A stretch of DNA of 64,000 nucleotides from CAYTGM01 sp964437365. Its GTDB lineage: Bacteria > Sumerlaeota > Sumerlaeia > SLMS01. Numbering within the stretch: position 1 is the stretch's first letter; each line of letters starts with the position of its first letter. The DNA lies in NCBI GenBank assembly GCA_964437365.1, contig CAYTGM010000012.1, forward strand, positions 100,266 through 164,265, in the 5' to 3' direction. The position numbers and the translations under genes were made by a program. Of the stretch, positions 62,811 to 64,000 are shown one piece after another. The notes below the pieces were generated by a model. The model saw only the letters and a program-made list of their open reading frames with translations. It made no database searches and was not told the origin of the DNA.

Positions 62811-64000
62811 TTAAAATATATCTATACGGAATATTTCAGTAAGGTTTCTCTCGACGTATAGCCTTTCTCCACAAATAGAGAATAGCCCCGAAGAACATTC
62901 ATCAATGATATCCAAGCATATGCTTGATTCTTCATTCCATCGGCATATTTTCCAACCTGATCCATCTCTTATCGAGAAAACAAAGCAGGAAATCAGATCC
63001 CACCACACTACCATTCCAACCTCGGTCGCCTGGTTAACGACGAATGACTCTATGAATCTCGCTTCCAACATAGAGTAGAATGCCAGATGAGTCTCAGAGG
63101 CAACGTTATAGAACAGGAGCAAGCCGCGCTTATTCGTTCCATATGATTGAAACTCTCCTTCAAGACGAGTCAATTCTGAAATCTCAATATCCGCAGGGGA
63201 AAGTTGTGTGAGGCCTTCTGTCACCCCGTAATCGGCGATTCGAACCGCATCATTTAAATATACCATCACTATAGAAAAACCTTCTGACGACTTCAGGACT
63301 CCAGTGAAGGAACTACAATGAACATCGTCTCTTTTGACGAACGTCTCATGAATCTCAAAGCATGCTATCTGATCTAGATACATGTAATCGCGATCTTTTA
63401 CGTACAATAGACAACGATCCGCACTGTTACCCGTAACATAGCCGGGCTTGTCTATTCTATGCATATATGTATTTTCGTCAGAGGAGTTTTCAATCTTTCC
63501 TTCGGACGGAACCAATGTGAAAGAGGAAGGAGTAGACGAATAAACTCTCCCGACCTCAGAATATTTTCCCAGATCTTGAATTTCTATGACTCTGTCCATA
63601 ACAACATCAGAATCAATCATCGTTAAAAGTTGATCCTCACGTAGCAGACTGCGAAATCGCATGCCTTTATCCAAAGTTTTAAAGTGGTCATCTTTCGCAG
63701 AGTGCACATACTTTTGCGAAAGTTCAAACCTGACAATCGCTTTCTTTTCGAAGAAAAGCAAATACTCATATTGTCTGGAATAGCAGTAATTATGGCTGAA
63801 GAGTGATCTTAATTTGTGGATTCGAACAATGGCTCCCGTATCGATTGAGATAAAGTAAAGAAAGTATGAAATTCGCACAATCAGTGTTTGATCATGGAGT
63901 ATACTATCAATAGGGCCCGGAATTTGATCGAAAAGATTCCAGTTTTTCTTAGCTTTTCCCTTTTCATCTAGAAAAACTAACTTTCTTTCGTCCCACAGGT
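62811..64000 (-). CDS. Large protein of unrecognised family, 5' end outside window
   Basis: The frame is open from the right window edge to the stop at 62811 (396 visible codons), so the start is missing. An internal GTG at 63878 is not the true start. The protein is a probable beta-propeller without signal or membrane segment in the visible part. It resembles the 677-residue protein at 55791: KLVFLDEKGKAKKNWNLF against LLMIVDEYGQEYYSKEV, and WKICRWNEESSICLD against WSLYRWYLGDERALK near the ends. The two genes face each other across the repeat-rich island. Function unknown. Confidence 0.75.
   Translation of the reverse strand, partial: LWDERKLVFLDEKGKAKKNWNLFDQIPGPIDSILHDQTLIVRISYFLYFISIDTGAIVRIHKLRSLFSHNYCYSRQYEYLLFFEKKAIVRFELSQKYVHSAKDDHFKTLDKGMRFRSLLREDQLLTMIDSDVVMDRVIEIQDLGKYSEVGRVYSSTPSSFTLVPSEGKIENSSDENTYMHRIDKPGYVTGNSADRCLLYVKDRDYMYLDQIACFEIHETFVKRDDVHCSSFTGVLKSSEGFSIVMVYLNDAVRIADYGVTEGLTQLSPADIEISELTRLEGEFQSYGTNKRGLLLFYNVASETHLAFYSMLEARFIESFVVNQATEVGMVVWWDLISCFVFSIRDGSGWKICRWNEESSICLDIIDECSSGLFSICGERLYVERNLTEIFRIDIF

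Overview
The window is a 64-kb chromosomal fragment from a Gram-negative bacterium. It encodes signal peptides, lipoproteins, an RND exporter, a PBP4-type carboxypeptidase and type II secretion or type IV pilus relatives. The abundance of very large secreted beta-helix, FG-GAP and CARDB proteins, single dockerin-like C-terminal tags, a gingipain-type C25 peptidase and a serine-palmitoyltransferase-like enzyme suggests an uncultured member of the FCB/PVC neighbourhood, for example Sumerlaeota, Hydrogenedentota or a relative. That placement is inference; no rRNA or marker gene is present. I found no tRNA, rRNA, CRISPR array, plasmid or phage module.

Layout. 1-2185: the 5' part of a secreted beta-helix protein that runs off the left edge, preceded by a gene-poor stretch. 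3.1-14.3 kb: mostly housekeeping and transport genes. These are YceI, a CDF metal exporter, YtoQ, a GT4 glycosyltransferase, a NikL/NikK-like periplasmic pair, an NAD(P)-binding reductase, a PfkB kinase, a Na+/H+ antiporter with a C-terminal PTS EIIA domain, a GH113-like hydrolase and a membrane protein. 14.3-24.0 kb: a GspE/PilB relative that lacks its ATPase domain, a 2096-residue beta-helix protein, and a three-gene operon of two lipoproteins (one with a GspG-like domain) and a TPR protein. 24.2-33.3 kb: RND pump, HU-type protein, a TIM-barrel-like lipoprotein and a 1436-residue C25 peptidase.

33.4-38.2 kb: a lipid and envelope glycan block on the minus strand. It holds a serine-palmitoyltransferase-like enzyme, then the tightly coupled operon GT2-methyltransferase-GtrA-SRPBCC, then a coiled-coil membrane protein coupled to an unannotated 37-residue membrane peptide. 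38.4-54.6 kb: a dockerin-tagged CARDB protein behind a striking array of 10-11-bp-spaced GACGT motifs, a PBP4-golvesin-amidotransferase-like fusion, a remnant of an MFS sugar transporter, RtcB RNA ligase, a DUF1328 protein, and two overlapping FG-GAP giants that are paralogs.

54.7-64.0 kb is the accessory end. It contains duplicated flanks, seven copies of a GC-rich short repeat in both orientations, a 148-bp tandem duplication, gene remnants and a RAYT transposase flanked by inverted REP sequences. Two large proteins of a family I do not recognise, probably paralogs, lie at its two ends; the second runs off the right edge. With the phased iterons and the degenerate secretion components, this island is the most likely place for something undescribed.
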